Shown one piece after another: positions 12,601 to 24,233 of a stretch of 64,000 nt of DNA (position 1 is its first letter; every line of letters starts with the position of its first letter). The stretch is taken from positions 260,259 through 324,258 of the forward strand of contig KN832560.1 in NCBI GenBank assembly GCA_000827205.1, read 5' to 3'. The DNA comes from Plicaturopsis crispa FD-325 SS-3 (taxonomy: Eukaryota; Basidiomycota; Agaricomycetes; Amylocorticiales; Amylocorticiaceae). Below the pieces are notes generated by a model. That model worked only from the letters and a program-made list of their open reading frames with translations. It had not been told where the DNA came from and searched no databases. A program made the position numbers and the translations under genes.

Positions 12601-13663
12601 ATTGTACTGCTAGACGGTGAAAGCTGGAGGGAGCACGCGAATTCGGTCAGACCTCGGAACGGGACGACAGGACTGTCCGGGACTCACAGAGGAGTGTCGA
12701 GAGTGGCGATAGAACCAAGTCGGCGGGTGAGGGTGTCGAGTCGAGGTTGAAACTCTGCCAGAGAGACGGATACAGAGGCTGCTGTAGCACCAGGAAATCG
12801 CAGTGCAGCTCGGAGAAGAGATATGAATATGAAGAGAGAGAGGGGAAAGGAGACGGTCAACGCCCTGGCTCGCGCTGCTGCCGAAAGTGAAGGTGAAGAA
12901 AAGGGTTAGAAAAGAGAAAGAGAAAGCGAAGAGGAATGAAGGGAAACTCACCGAGCAAGTGAAACTAAAGTCGGCTGGGACTTGTGATGGCGGTAAGGAG
13001 ACCTTGATGGACGCGCTATCCTTGGCTACATTTTATGTTGCTATGCCACAATGGAATCCCTCGGCGGCCTCTTTCTCATTGTTGCCAGCGACCACGGCTC
13101 GACCGCAGCTGCTGCGTTCTGGACCTCAAAGGCGAACGTCGGCGCACTCAAAAACAGCACATTCGCAAAGGTTTAAACATAATTTTCATAACGTCTCAAC
13201 CGCCAGCAACGACATATTCATGTTACAGGATACCATACGCATCGAACGACCACACTCTCCAATCCCTGCAAAGTCGATCACGGTTCCATGGGCGCTGTAA
13301 ATGTTAGTAATACCAGCCAAAGCATACGACGGGAAGGGGGAGGAAAAAAATAAGATACTGTGAATGACTTAGCCTATGCACGATGGTTGCGTCGAATGCT
13401 GCCACAAAATGTTGTTGAAGTGTAAATGCCGAATGGAGATGGATGCGAGCGAATGCGGATGCTAGTGTTGGATGGCGATGGGACGGATGAGATGGGTCCC
13501 ACCTCTGCGCCGAGTAGGCATGAGGGGGTGGAAAGAGAGGCACCGCCAGTGGCGGTGCTCGCGCTCTCGTGTCGAGCCCTGGATAGGGTACGCGCGGCCG
13601 GTAGTGAGCAAGCGTGCTGCGTGCGCGATGCAAAGCGGCGGTTGAGGCGGCGCTGTTCCCACA
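12601..13663. other. Tetraspanin promoter region; one possible small reading frame
   Basis: This 1,063-base stretch separates two minus-strand genes. Positions 12880-12960 are almost pure purine on the plus strand, that is a CT-rich tract upstream of the tetraspanin, a common feature of fungal promoters and 5' leaders. On the plus strand, ATG 13051 to a stop at 13174-13176 encodes 41 residues beginning MESLGGLFLIVASDHGS with a hydrophobic start; I cannot tell whether it is expressed. Nothing else is recognisable. Confidence 0.45.
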
Positions 13664-16567
13664 TCAATGGATCCTTACGCGCTTGGAATCTACGAGGGAG
13701 CACATCGTTAGATCCTGCAACGCATTCAGATAACAAGGGGGACAGCGCACCAGGTGAACTCGGCGGAGACACTTGACCCGCCTCATTCCCGTCCTCTCCC
13801 TCAATCTCGTCAAACCCACGTTTCGCCGTCTTGCCAACACCGCCCGTGCTCGACATGGTAGTCGAGCTCTGGTTCGATGCGGCGTCTGCATCCGCGTATC
13901 CGGCCCAAGTCGAGGGATCGACTTCCTCCCCTTCGCCATCCTCATCCCAGTCTTGGTCGTCGTCGTCCTCTGGGTTATCTACGATCTTCTCAAAAAGTTC
14001 GGGTTCGGAATTACCGATCGTAGTGGTATCTGCTATAGGGTCTACACCGCACCTTAGTGAGTACATACTAGCAAAGTCGAGTGAAGAGTATATACCTGTT
14101 GAGTCGGCTGCGTTCTCGAGCATAGTAACGAAATTTGAATCCGACTCATCTATATCGTCAGTGCCTTCAAGGTGAGAGTATCCTGAGTAGTAAATTAATT
14201 CAGTTTGTATCGCACATACGGATCAGCGTGAGCTGCTTACCTGTATATGGAGTACCGTCGCCGAAGTCGGTTTGTTGCGCTGCGTCAACCTCTTGATCCT
14301 GATCGTCATTGTACTCTGAGAAAGAAGGAAAAGTGTGAGTGACGCTATTGAGAGGACATTAGTGTGCGAACGACGTACGATTGTCTGTAAGCGTCGAGTC
14401 TGCTTCATTATAAGAATCATCTGCAAGCGCAACGGATGCATCGGCTGCTGCAGGCTCGGGTTCACCACCAGTTAGAGATTGTGAATCATGAGCAGCACCA
14501 GGTGCTTCAGTCGAAAGGCCGTTTTCCACAGACGGCAAAGTTGAGACTTCGCCACCGAACTCGTCAGGTAGTGCCTCGCCAGATTGTTGATCGTCCTCTT
14601 CCGGGTCTACATACTCGGCATATTCGGTTTGCTGTTCGCTGGTATCAAGAGGCTCTGCGTCGTCCGTAGTGTGAACAGCATCGGCATCAAGTACTGCGTC
14701 GCTTTCGAGTGGCTCCGCGGGATTCTCCTCGCTTGCATCTGGAGCTGTATACTCATTGTCGTTTTCGAGTACATGTGCTTCGCTCTCGAGCACTTCGTCG
14801 TGTGCGTCATTTCTAGCATCCGAGTGGTGTATTTCGTTTGCTTCGATTGTCGATTCTTGAGGGTGGGATTCCTGGGTTTTGGCGCTTCCTGCCTCTTCTT
14901 CTTGTCGTCCTGAGTGTTCAGTGGTTTCTTCTTGAGCTGTAGTCGGATGTCCGTGTTCGTCTTCTGTAGCTTGCTGTACGGCCTCGTCGCCCTGAAGAAT
15001 CTCTTGCGCGGACGGTTCCGCTTCTGTCATGTAAAATGAGTACTGCGTGCGTGCGGATAAAACGAGCTGTGACGTACCATGGCCTTCATGCGCGTGTTCC
15101 TCGTGGTAGGCTTCCTCAACGGTCTCGATGTGGGCATGCTCTGTGTGAGACTCGCCATCGTGCTCATGTTCATACTCATGTTCTACCTCCGCAGCTTCGT
15201 GCCCTCCATCCGTTTCCTCAAGGTCGGCCCCGCTATCTGCAACATTCAGCCTTGCGATCTGGTCCCTCAATGCATGGAACCGCGCTATGAATCTGGGCGA
15301 CGAAATATGGAGCGTGAGACGCAAGGGCCCGGCGATATCTGAGCCATCATGCAAAATATCAAAGTCGTGCAGCGTCACTTCGCGCGCATATATGTTGTCC
15401 TGTTTGCAAAATGTCAGAAAAAGTTGAAATATAAAAAAAGACGCGGAGACGAACCTCAGAAACGGCGAGTTGCAAGTCATGCACTTCCAGCATGAGCTCG
15501 CCTTCATGAAATCCGGGCAAACTAGCAACATATTCCTCGAGCCGCAGAGCTTCAAAGACATGGCTAAGCGGCTCGTAGTAAAGCGTGGGACGGTGCTGGA
15601 GTAATAAAGTCAAGACCTGGCGAGCAGGCGAAGGGCTGCCGGGATCGGGTTGATTGAAGAGAGATACTTCCGGATGTTCTGACGATGGCAGTGTGAGCAG
15701 AACCGCGGGAGGCGGATCTATGTATACGCCCTCGGAAATTTCGTGAGGGTCGCCCGAAGACGCATGCTCCTCGGCGTCATGAATGTCCTCAGCAGAATGC
15801 TGAGGCGCGCCTTCTTCTACTGGGGAGTTTGCCTCCGCCGCATGAACCACTGCTGCGTTTTCAGGGTGAGAGGTAGTGGCTACCTCGTCTTGCGGGTCGG
15901 CAGGTTCATGCATGCTAGATGACTCTAGATGGTACTCGGGCTCAACGGCTGGTGCACCATCAGAGACAAGTCCATCGTGATGCGAGGCATCACCCTGTGG
16001 AACAGCGACTGCACTATTGTCGGGCAAAGACGCCGACTCGGCGAGTGGCTGAATCTGCGGCGATGACACCACAGGCTCTTCTGTCAAAGAGACAGGCGCG
16101 GCACCACTGGGTGCAGGGATTTCTTCGGGGACGGAAACAGGGTCATCGGGCGTAGGAAGTGCAGAGGCATTATGAAACCCAGAGAGTGGTGTATGAGATC
16201 CTTCATGCGGCGGAATCAGAGAGCTGTCGAGAGGAATGGGCGGTACTGCGGGTGTAGGCATATGTGAGGCGTCGTACACATCGACATCGACATCTACTAG
16301 CTCGCCACCGTCAGGAGGATAGTTGCCCGCTTCATCTGCCATCTCGTACTCCTGGGCCTCGACATCGTACGAATCCATATCAACCTCGACGCTCTCGTGC
16401 TCTGAGACGTGGGTGTGCACAGCGGCGTCGTCGTCTTCCATCTCGCTTTCGCCCTCTCGCATCCATGCATCTGTCGAGCCGTCTGTGTGCATGTGCACGT
16501 CCAAGTCGGCGGAGTAGTCCAGCATTTGGGTATCGTATGGTTCGAGCATCGTGGCCGTCGTTGCCAT
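13664..16567 (-). CDS. Large acidic, His-rich protein of unknown function
   Basis: I do not recognise this protein. ATG 16567 (MATTATMLEPYDTQMLDYS) opens a very acidic low-complexity N-terminus of about 280 residues. A compact, probably folded core follows: RQVLTLLLQHRPTLYYEPLS, then YVASLPGFHEGELMLEVHDL, then, after an intron near 15400-15455, EVTLHDFDILHDGSDIAGPL and an amphipathic stretch RFHALRDQIARLN. Next comes a His/Glu-rich block with repeated EHEH and HAHE patterns near 15100-15190, then 300 more acidic residues. The final exons read SPPSSPDSKRVRIH, where a basic, nuclear-localisation-like end follows a phase-1 intron; stop at 13664-13666. Composition and the basic tail suggest a nuclear protein, such as a chaperone or transcription-associated factor, but this is inference. 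Five or more introns are present. Confidence 0.7.
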
Positions 16568-16770
16568 TGTCGAGCTCAGTATCGTTGGTGGTGTAAAGAG
16601 AAAAATATTGTCCAAGGGCTCTCGGGGGCTGCGAGAAGGGTCTATGATTTAGGGCAGGCGCCGCAGACCACACGTGAACATGTCGCGCACGGGCCTCCGA
16701 CCGTGGCACTGGCACAGACCGCGCCGCGGTGACGTGAAGCTCGGCGAACAGGCTTTTGCTCTCAACCACC
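16568..16770. promoter_or_regulatory. Divergent promoter with CACGTG box
   Basis: Only 203 bases separate the starts of the acidic protein (-) and the small membrane protein (+). A CACGTG E-box lies at 16671-16676 near the middle, the core bound by bHLH factors such as Cbf1. Its function here is inferred from position only. Confidence 0.4.
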
Positions 16771-17511
16771 ATGTCGACAAAATCAGTCGCCCATGCAGCA
16801 GACACAGAGTTTCTTATTCGACGCTCAATGTCGAAAGGATACCAGCTGTGCTCTCTCTTGACACCGCCCATCTATGCTGCTTTCACTTTCTCGCGATATG
16901 GAAGGGCTCACCTGTCGGTCAACCGTCTTCTTCGCGCGACTTGGATAGGTGGTGGTGTCGGTACGGTGCATGTGGAGTCCGTCGTACTGCTAATCTGACT
17001 CGCCCAAGGTTGCGTGGGTGGCGGAGCCTTCGAATACGTTCGCTCCGCGTCCTCACCCGAAGACAAAATACGCGCTCGGAGAACATATGCAGCATACAAT
17101 GTATTATACTATTTTCCTGTACTTTTTCTTACGCACTGCTGAATATACTCCCATTGCTAGACAGCTTCTATCCGCGCCGATGATCACTCAACAATAGGTA
17201 ACTGAGCAATCCAACGATTCCTGGACCCTTCTTGTATTCACGCACATGAGTGTGTAGGTGGCCTATTATTTGCTGTCCTTACACCGGCACTATTCTGGAA
17301 TAAAGCTCGCATGGTTCACCGTATGTACTCCAATATCTTCACCGTGCATTCATCTCATATTTTTATAGTGGTGCTGGGAGGTGCGGGTTTGGGATCTTCC
17401 GTCGGCCTCTTAACGCACTACGTGCGGACACTATCAGGAGATGCCCCGCCAAAAGTCGAGATACCTACTCATCCGGTCGTGTCGCAAACAGAGCCATCGA
17501 CAGAAGAGTGA
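16771..17511 (+). CDS. Small conserved-looking membrane protein, unknown function
   Basis: Five exons (16771-16960, 17009-17100, 17161-17197, 17258-17320, 17369-17511) join in frame to about 174 residues. The start MSTKSVAHAADTEFLIRR follows a favourable CAACCACC context. Hydrophobic, Gly-rich segments (LLTPPIYAAFTFS, ATWIGGGVGCVGGGAFEYV, IGGLLFAVLTPALFWNKA, LVLGGAGLGSSVGLLTHYV) suggest two to four membrane passes; the Gly zippers and the conserved-looking charged loop IRADDHSTI are notable. The tail is Pro/Thr/Glu-rich. The Gly-rich hairpins recall small mitochondrial inner-membrane proteins, but I cannot place it in a named family. The intron phases (1, 0, 1, 1) all keep one continuous frame, which supports the model. 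Confidence 0.75.
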
Positions 17512-17647
17512 CTTGTTCTCATGGCGCCTGCGATGACTGGCACTCCCTGGGAGGCTTACATGCTGCTGTTCTCGATTGTCCATTTCGCTTAATGCACGCT
17601 CTCCGCTCACAAATAATACAGTGCACACCAACTGCCCATTGCTCTCA

Positions 17648-20445
17648 TCAATCTCTGCCCTCATCCTTCAACCTCCCATCCACAGAGGGATGCACGGTAA
17701 TCAGATCCTCCTCACTAAGCTCCGTGTCCTCCTTAGCCTCACCCGCCTGCCCGCTCCGCGCCTGTGCCCCATCGAAGCAATCCACGTCTGACATGTGTTC
17801 CTGCGCAGATACGTTGATATGCTCCTGATAGTGAAGCCTCGACCTAGACCAGTGGATAGCTAGCGACGCGGCGTGTTTCCAGCGTTGGGAGGTTTGCGAG
17901 TCCGAGCGTTTGGGATGCCGTGCGCGCAGGGCCTTCTCGCGATCGATGGCGAGGTTAGTGCTGGAACGCAGCGGCTCGGGGATCGGTCGGTCGTGGTGGG
18001 AGAGACGGACCATCTTGTTGACGTAGTGTGAGCCTAAATACTCGTCTGTCAGTCTCAATTGCATACTCATTCTCGAGGAGAGCTAACCCATGAGGTACTT
18101 GCGAACGATAGCGGAGAACAACATCCCCGTCTCGTCGTCAACGAGATATTTCTGCCCTTTGAGAGCAGTGAATCCATCGTGGCCTTGCGCCATATACTCC
18201 CTGGTAAGGATGTTATATTTCCGACCGCCTTTTTGCCGTTTTATCTCTGCCCCATCCTTCAGAGGAGGGTCGCCCTGGTCGAGATCGTCGTGACCACGCA
18301 CGCTCTCGGTGACCTCTTTTAATAACCAGACGCCGAGGACGCGCTGGCCAGGTGGTCGACGAGAGTCCCAGGATACTCGGAACCCGGATATTACAGGGAA
18401 GCGCCTTCGGAAACGGTTGCTTAGCCGCAGTTCCACGTAGTGGAAATCAAGACGCACCCTTCCTGAGCAGGCCATGTTTCTAGCGAAGACTCGAGAGCGT
18501 CCCAAATCGCCTCTCCGTCTAGTTCGAGGACGACAAGGGGATCTTCGAACGGTAATATCTCCATGATGTCGCCTAGAGTTATGAGACCTGTAGATCATCA
18601 TGCGTTCCATCAGCTATAACGTTTAATTCGGGAAAATGAGGGACTACCTGGCCCATAGACACTGTCCCCACGCAGAGTTCCAGCGCATATAAAGACCCCA
18701 TCTGCACCACCACATCCCTTCATGCAAAGAGCATCGTCGTACGAGTGACGCGATATATCGGCGAACCAATTGCCCGCAGCAGACTAAAGAACACTCAAAG
18801 TTAGACCTGCGGAAAGGAGGCAGGAGGTTACAAAATGCGAAGACAACTGACCTCGGCAGTACGAATAAACTGAGACCGCACGTCGATCTCAACGCTCGCG
18901 ATGCAAACCGGCGCCTTCAAGCTAGAAGACACGGACGACAACAGTTTTTCCAATAGCTTTCCGAGCTTTTCTGATTTCTTCGACCCCGGCTGTGTCGTAT
19001 GCTTCTTCCCTAAAACCCAAGGGGCTCAGCTGTCGAGTACTATATGGCGGTCCTCCGTAGAACTCACCTCGAATGGTTTTGATCACTTTCCTACGTACAC
19101 TACCCGGCGGCGAGTCTGCCAACTCGAGTTCAAGTTCGCTGAGATCTCGGAAATCCGTCCCGCTTTTGACGAGAAGCACGTCGCCTTTGTCCTCCTCTGC
19201 ACCGAGGACTTCCTGTGATGTGTCGTATCCCTCCCATCCAGTGACGCCTCTGGATACATAGTAGAGATGGTCGTGTCCTGCAGCCGACCGTGGTTCAGCG
19301 TGGTAAGAACGGCATGAATACTAAGATAATGGGATACCTCCGAGGAGTAGGTCAACCCCATGCTCGGATGCGAAGGGCCTATTTTTTTGTTCTGCGGGGG
19401 AGAGCGCAAGGAGTTGTTTGGCAAGCGTTATGTCCTGATATTCTGTAAGAACATTTCGACGCGAGACACTCTTATAGCAGACTCACATTAGGAACTCTGG
19501 ACAGTGCGGGATCAGTCGTTGAGGTTACACAATGGCTCATACGGAACACACACCTAGCATGTGTGAGGGCTATGATGAGATCACATCGATGTGGACCCTC
19601 AGGGTCTCGGAGTCTTCGGGAGAGTCTGTTGCCCACCTCGGCCATGTCTCGGTACTCAAAGTTGGGGGGCCATGACGACACCGTGCCAATCCATTCCCTG
19701 ATTTCGAAACCGTCAATAAAGCAAATCCGCGGAAGAGAATAATTCAAAATCACTTTTCGACAAGACCTATTATGCCAATGCGTGCCCCAGCACGCTCTAA
19801 GATCTGAAATCCGTGCAGATATTCGGGTACTTTGCCTGTCGTGTTATCAATGATGTTGCTCAACACCCACGGCTACGTGTCGAGTCCTTCCTCATGAATA
19901 TTCTGCCTCGAGACAATGTGCAGCCGGGACGCACGAATGTTGTGTCCTGTATCAACTTGGACAAATGAGGATATCCTAGACTATATTCAGGGTGTGAAGC
20001 AGAATTTAACACGACGGGGCCTACCAAAGTCAAAGTCGTGGTTGCCTTTCATCGAGTTAATGAGATGGTATAAATCAACGGGTATACATGGTCGGCTCTA
20101 ACCGGTAAGGGATATGTCAGGAGCCAATTCATTCATAACCGGCACCTGGTCCAAGATAAATTGTACGGTAGTTAGTGCTGCGCTCAGTCATCGGAGCCAG
20201 GACAACCAACGTACCATATGGCTACCCCTGGTCACAGAGCTCTCCACCGACGGCGAGAAGACGTCTCCCGAGAAGAGCGTCAAACCATCCTTCAACCCAT
20301 CCTCGCGCGTGTCCCAATTCTCGCGTATGCCATCTAGCATAGCTCCGAATTGCGTTACATCGATGGTCTCGTTTGAAGTGGGCGAGATTTTCTGCGGTGC
20401 GACTCGATAGACGTCGTTGAAGTGAAGGATCTTCAGCAGCGACAT
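17648..20445 (-). CDS. 5'-nucleotidase-family metallophosphatase
   Basis: This is a two-domain enzyme of the calcineurin-like phosphoesterase plus 5'-nucleotidase C-terminal type, expected to hydrolyse nucleotides or related phosphoesters with two metal ions. ATG 20445 opens MSLLKILHFNDVYRVAP without a signal peptide, so it is probably cytosolic, unlike surface 5'-nucleotidases. Metal-site motifs are in order: HFNDVY, LFSGDVFSPS, TGNHDFDFG (made by splicing at about 20045-20105), a histidine in IIALTHAR, and GGHDHLYY. The C-terminal domain has AAGNWFADISRHSYDDA and CGGADGVFICAGTLRGD, typical of the substrate-binding half. The C-terminal 130 residues after SHYVNKMVRLSHHD are charged and not conserved. 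Seven or more introns are present. It shares a divergent promoter with RPC82. Confidence 0.85.
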
Positions 20446-20818
20446 GTTCGGAAACCTGGTTGGTCGGGTAGATATGCTTACACGTTACAAGCAGAAGTAT
20501 CGAATCCAAGATGAGAGACCTTGGAACGATGAAGTATCGGATGCGGCCACTGCACGCGACATCATCGAGACGCGTTTCGCTTACCGGTAACTCACCTACC
20601 TGCCGGTGCCCGGCGTTCAAACGTTCAAAATTGAACTCGCTCGAATGAAGAAATCTGGAAGAAATCATCATTTCCTACCGAGTCTGAGAGCTCTACTGGC
20701 AACGTTCAACGGCGACGACTTTCGCTTAAAATCAACGACGTACAACACGCAGCACCGACTTGGCGTTAACTTGGCTGTTCCGATCGAACGTTGTCGTTGA
20801 AAAACTGACCCTGCGTCA
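20446..20818. promoter_or_regulatory. Divergent promoter, metallophosphatase / RPC82
   Basis: These 373 bases separate two outward-facing start codons and must hold both 5' regions. I see no TATA box or recognisable binding site that I would defend. Confidence 0.4.
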
Positions 20819-23004
20819 ATGGCAGACGCAGAAACCGCTCGCCTGTGCGTCCAAATCATACACTCGCATTTCGGCCCTCTCACAGCAGTGAGCGTCTCAT
20901 TTAGTCACAGTCAACATCCCGGAGAACTCAACTAGATCCCCAGAGCGTCGCGTCGAATTTACTCACCCGCGGACGGCTGCCGCTCAGCCATATTGTCCGA
21001 TTTACATCGTTGAAACCGCGTACCGTGCGCGCATGCATCCTCGTTCTCATCCAGCACAACCTTCTGTGGCATGCCCAGACTGAGGACGAGGGAGAGGTTT
21101 TTGAGGTCAACACCGAAGAATGTCTTATGAGACTTCGTTTTGGGAGGTTCGTGTGGCAAGCGGAACAGATCTTTGGGCAGCCAGTGAGCCAGAAAAATAT
21201 TCGGCGTGGTGATAACATGCTGATGAGGATATCTTGTAGGGAGGAGAGATCGTCCAAATAATTCTTGATCATGGCAAGCTCCGTCCTCCGGAAATCTTAT
21301 CCCGCCTATCCGTTTCCGATCCTAAAAGTGCGTACAGCGTTTTCTGAATGCAGGAACTCCATATGAACGAGATGCTTAAAACAGAGACGTCGGCTCACTC
21401 TCAGGCCCTCTACAAAATGGTCAACTCGTTCTACTTGAAACCATCCACCATATTATCGCATTTCTCCCCGCGAGATAAACGCATCAAATACGAGGCAGAA
21501 GAAAAGGCAAAAATTGCAGGATTCCCCACAGCCAAGGAACTGCGGCATGCTAAAGAGACCGCCGAGGCACGACTAAAGAGGGAAGAAGAGGAAGCAGAAA
21601 AAGTCGGTCTTGTGAGTGTGAACAGGGTATAAGTTATAAATTTACTACCATATACTGACGGCACAGTTTGATGCTTAGAAACGAAAACCTGACGCCCCGG
21701 GTCCACGGGGCACAAAGGTAGGTATACCACTATTTGTCCGGCGTCCTGCTAATTCTCATAATCACCAGCGGAAAGCAGTCGATGAAGAAGTCGTAGACGT
21801 GAGTAGTGTCACAATATTTGCGTCCAGTCTAATCTGACCATGCACTCGCCCTCAGGACAGTGTCTACTTCCGCTTGAATTTTGACAAGTTCAATATACAC
21901 ATACGGAACAAGGCGCGCTTCATCTTTCCTTCTGCTTACAAAATGCACGAACGCTTATAGGAGTAAACAGCTTATTGAAGCGGCTGTCCGAGAGCGCTAC
22001 AACGACAGCGCTGCGCTCGTTATGCGGGCTGCGCTTAAGGCAACGGAGGCGAAGCAGACCAGCGTCTCTGAGATCCGGACAGGTGTGTGTACCTTTTATC
22101 CTCCGGCACTGCCACTCTAACGCTGCCCAGACGTTACGTCCGTGGCCAACATCGCCATGCAAATTGACGAAAACGATGACGACCTCGCCTCCGGTTTGAT
22201 ACTCTCGTCGTCCAAAAAGCCGTCCAATGCCGCTCTTGTTAAAGATTACCTTGGCATGCTTGCTTGCGCAGACAATCCTACACCCGCAGGACGTGCCGCG
22301 TCGTTTGTGTCGCTGACGGGATCAAAGGTCCAGGTCGAGTTCGAGATTGTGTGCAGACGATTGCGAAGGCGGGTCCTCGAAGCTGTTGCACGAGAAAAAC
22401 ACGGGAACGAGGGCGTCCGGATATTGCGACTGCTCTTAGATACGGGAAAAATGGACGAGAAGCAGGTAAATTCATGTTATTTTATATCGCCTGCAGACAT
22501 GCTGAACATGCGATCTCAAGGTGTCCAAAGTAGCTATGATTGCCCCGAAAGACGCCCGCCCGCTACTCTCGGCTCTGTCCGCGGATGCTCTCATCAGTAT
22601 TCAGGAAGTGCCCAAGAGCGCAGATCGCAATCCCACCCGGACTTTCTACCTATGGTGAGTCGCATCCCCTCACAATCGGCTTTGGCGCCATTCTCATAGT
22701 GTCACAAAGGTACGTCGATCTGCACAAGGCCTATTCCGTCGTGCTGGGGAACATGTACAAAACACTGTATAACATCAGCATGCGGCGACGAGCGGAGGCA
22801 GAGGAACCCGGTCTACGTGCGGTGCTGGAGAAACGGGAGCGAAGCGATGTTAGCCAGGACGAGAGCCTGCTTACGCGCATGGAGCGCGATGTACTGCAAG
22901 GATGGGAGAGCAAGCGGGAGAAACTTACGGTACTGGAGATGCGTGTGGAGGAGTCGGTCTTTCTCCTGAGGGATCTGGGTGTATTGGGAATAAGCGATGA
23001 TTAA
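20819..23004 (+). CDS. RPC82: RNA polymerase III subunit RPC3/RPC82
   Basis: RPC82 belongs to the RPC82/RPC34/RPC31 subcomplex that helps Pol III open promoters through winged-helix domains. ATG 20819 gives MADAETARLCVQIIHSHFGP; a short intron then leads to a winged helix with LLTRGRLPLSHIVRFTSLKP and RTVRACILVLIQHNLLWHA, close to the family. Further winged-helix material includes ELHMNEMLKTETSAHSQALY and VQVEFEIVCRRLRRRVLEAV. A charged linker, AKELRHAKETAEARLKREEE, precedes it. The C-terminus is the coiled coil around ESLLTRMERDVLQGWESKRE, ending LLRDLGVLGISDD at the stop 23002-23004. About eight introns are present and the length, about 560 residues, fits. Confidence 0.9.
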
Positions 23005-23270
23005 CGTTTTGTCATCGCGTCAAGTGGACCTGAATATTCTTATTCGTTTCGAAGGGTATCACTTTGTACTAGATTGTAGTGCTGCCTTCAAAGATCATAC
23101 AGCATGAGTCTTTGGTGGTTCTACCAGTGTTAGTGGCAGTTACTGACCTGGTCCGTGCGCAACTGCGACGGTACCCGCGCCCCTATCTCATGAATTGCTC
23201 GCATACACTTTCTCCTTCATAACCCCCAACCTACCCACTGCCCACCACCACCAACGTATATTTATTGCAA

Positions 23271-23901
23271 ATGGGTTGGTACGAAGACAATCACGATTCC
23301 GGCGGAGAGGATGAGCGAGTTGTGATGGAACGCTTGGGCCTCGGAAACACCTGGCACAAGGACCCGCAACCCGGCGCCTCTGGTTCTTCTCGACAGACGG
23401 CTCGTGTCGAGAGACCTGAGGCCGAGTGGGACTCTACCAAATGGCGTAGGTCCAACTACAAAGAGGGTGACACCCTTCCAAAGACGAAAGCCAAGTCCCA
23501 ATTTCTGGTAAGCCTCTTGTTATCATACTGTAGCATGCATGTATGTATTGACCTTGTGTGTCTAGCTCACGGAGAAAGACCTTTTGCCGCTCGAGTACCA
23601 CAAAGGACTGAACAGCAGAGGGTTCGCGGGCATGAAGTCCTATCTCAAGCGCGATTGTGAGCTCGCCAGCTGGGTAAAACACGGTGGACCGAATGGCCTG
23701 AAGGCTGCGTGAGGAGCATTCTATCTCTTGCTATAGGGTTAGCTCACTGACGCCTTCATGCATAGTAAATTGGAAAAGAAAAACAAGCCTCCATCGCCCA
23801 GGAAGCCCAAGGGCATGTCTTTGAATACAGCAGCGGGCGATGCGATGCCCCCCAACATCCAGGCTTCCACCTCCGTTGCAGCTTTCGGACGTCCCTTCTA
23901 G
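23271..23901 (+). CDS. Small protein with XPA/Rad14-like C-terminal fold
   Basis: Three exons (23271-23507, 23566 to about 23710, about 23766-23901) encode about 175 residues. The N-terminus is acidic and disordered (MGWYEDNHDSGGEDERVVME). The middle reads AKSQFLLTEKDLLPLEYH followed by MKSYLKRDCELASWVKHGGP. This order of a LTEKDL strand-helix and a MKxYLxxxxELAxWxKxGG helix resembles the DNA-binding part of XPA/Rad14 (family pattern LTDxDL then MxLYLRxQVEExAxxKWG). The four-cysteine zinc site of XPA is absent, so a role in DNA repair is only inferred; similar zinc-free XPA-like domains occur as stand-alone fungal proteins. The first intron is phase 0 and the second phase 2; both keep the frame. 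Confidence 0.6.
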
Positions 23902-24233
23902 TATGCGACATCCTTGCTATTTACAGATTTATTGACTTGCGGTTAAACTGAGACATAAAATAAAGGCCCTATATCTTACAAGCTACTGTATATTCAGCTT
24001 AGATATATGTAATGAAATCTGTCGTTGTAGCACTTCGGCGGTACAACCGTCGGCGTTGTGAGTTTCCGAGGAGTTTGAACCTGTACTCAGATCAGCAAGT
24101 TAGCAGTTCTATTTGCGACTCTTAAGCACCTTGTTCGACTTTTTCGGCTGTTTCGCCAACTGAAAAGCTACGACTAGACCACAAGCCTCACAAGATGTCC
24201 GGTAAATGGCAAACTCAGAAAAGAATAAATCGA
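23902..24233. other. Intergenic before the Plavaka gene
   Basis: The left end of the Plavaka element should lie in or near this 332-base stretch. It is AT-rich at the start and contains CACTTCGGCGGTACAACCG near 24030, but I found no partner inverted repeat on the other side, so I do not assign an end. Confidence 0.4.

Noticed and set aside
24030-24070. CACTTCGGCGGTACAACCG as left end of the Plavaka element
   Set aside because: No inverted partner was found in 27438-27617 or 38687-39314; only a weak TACAACC match exists.
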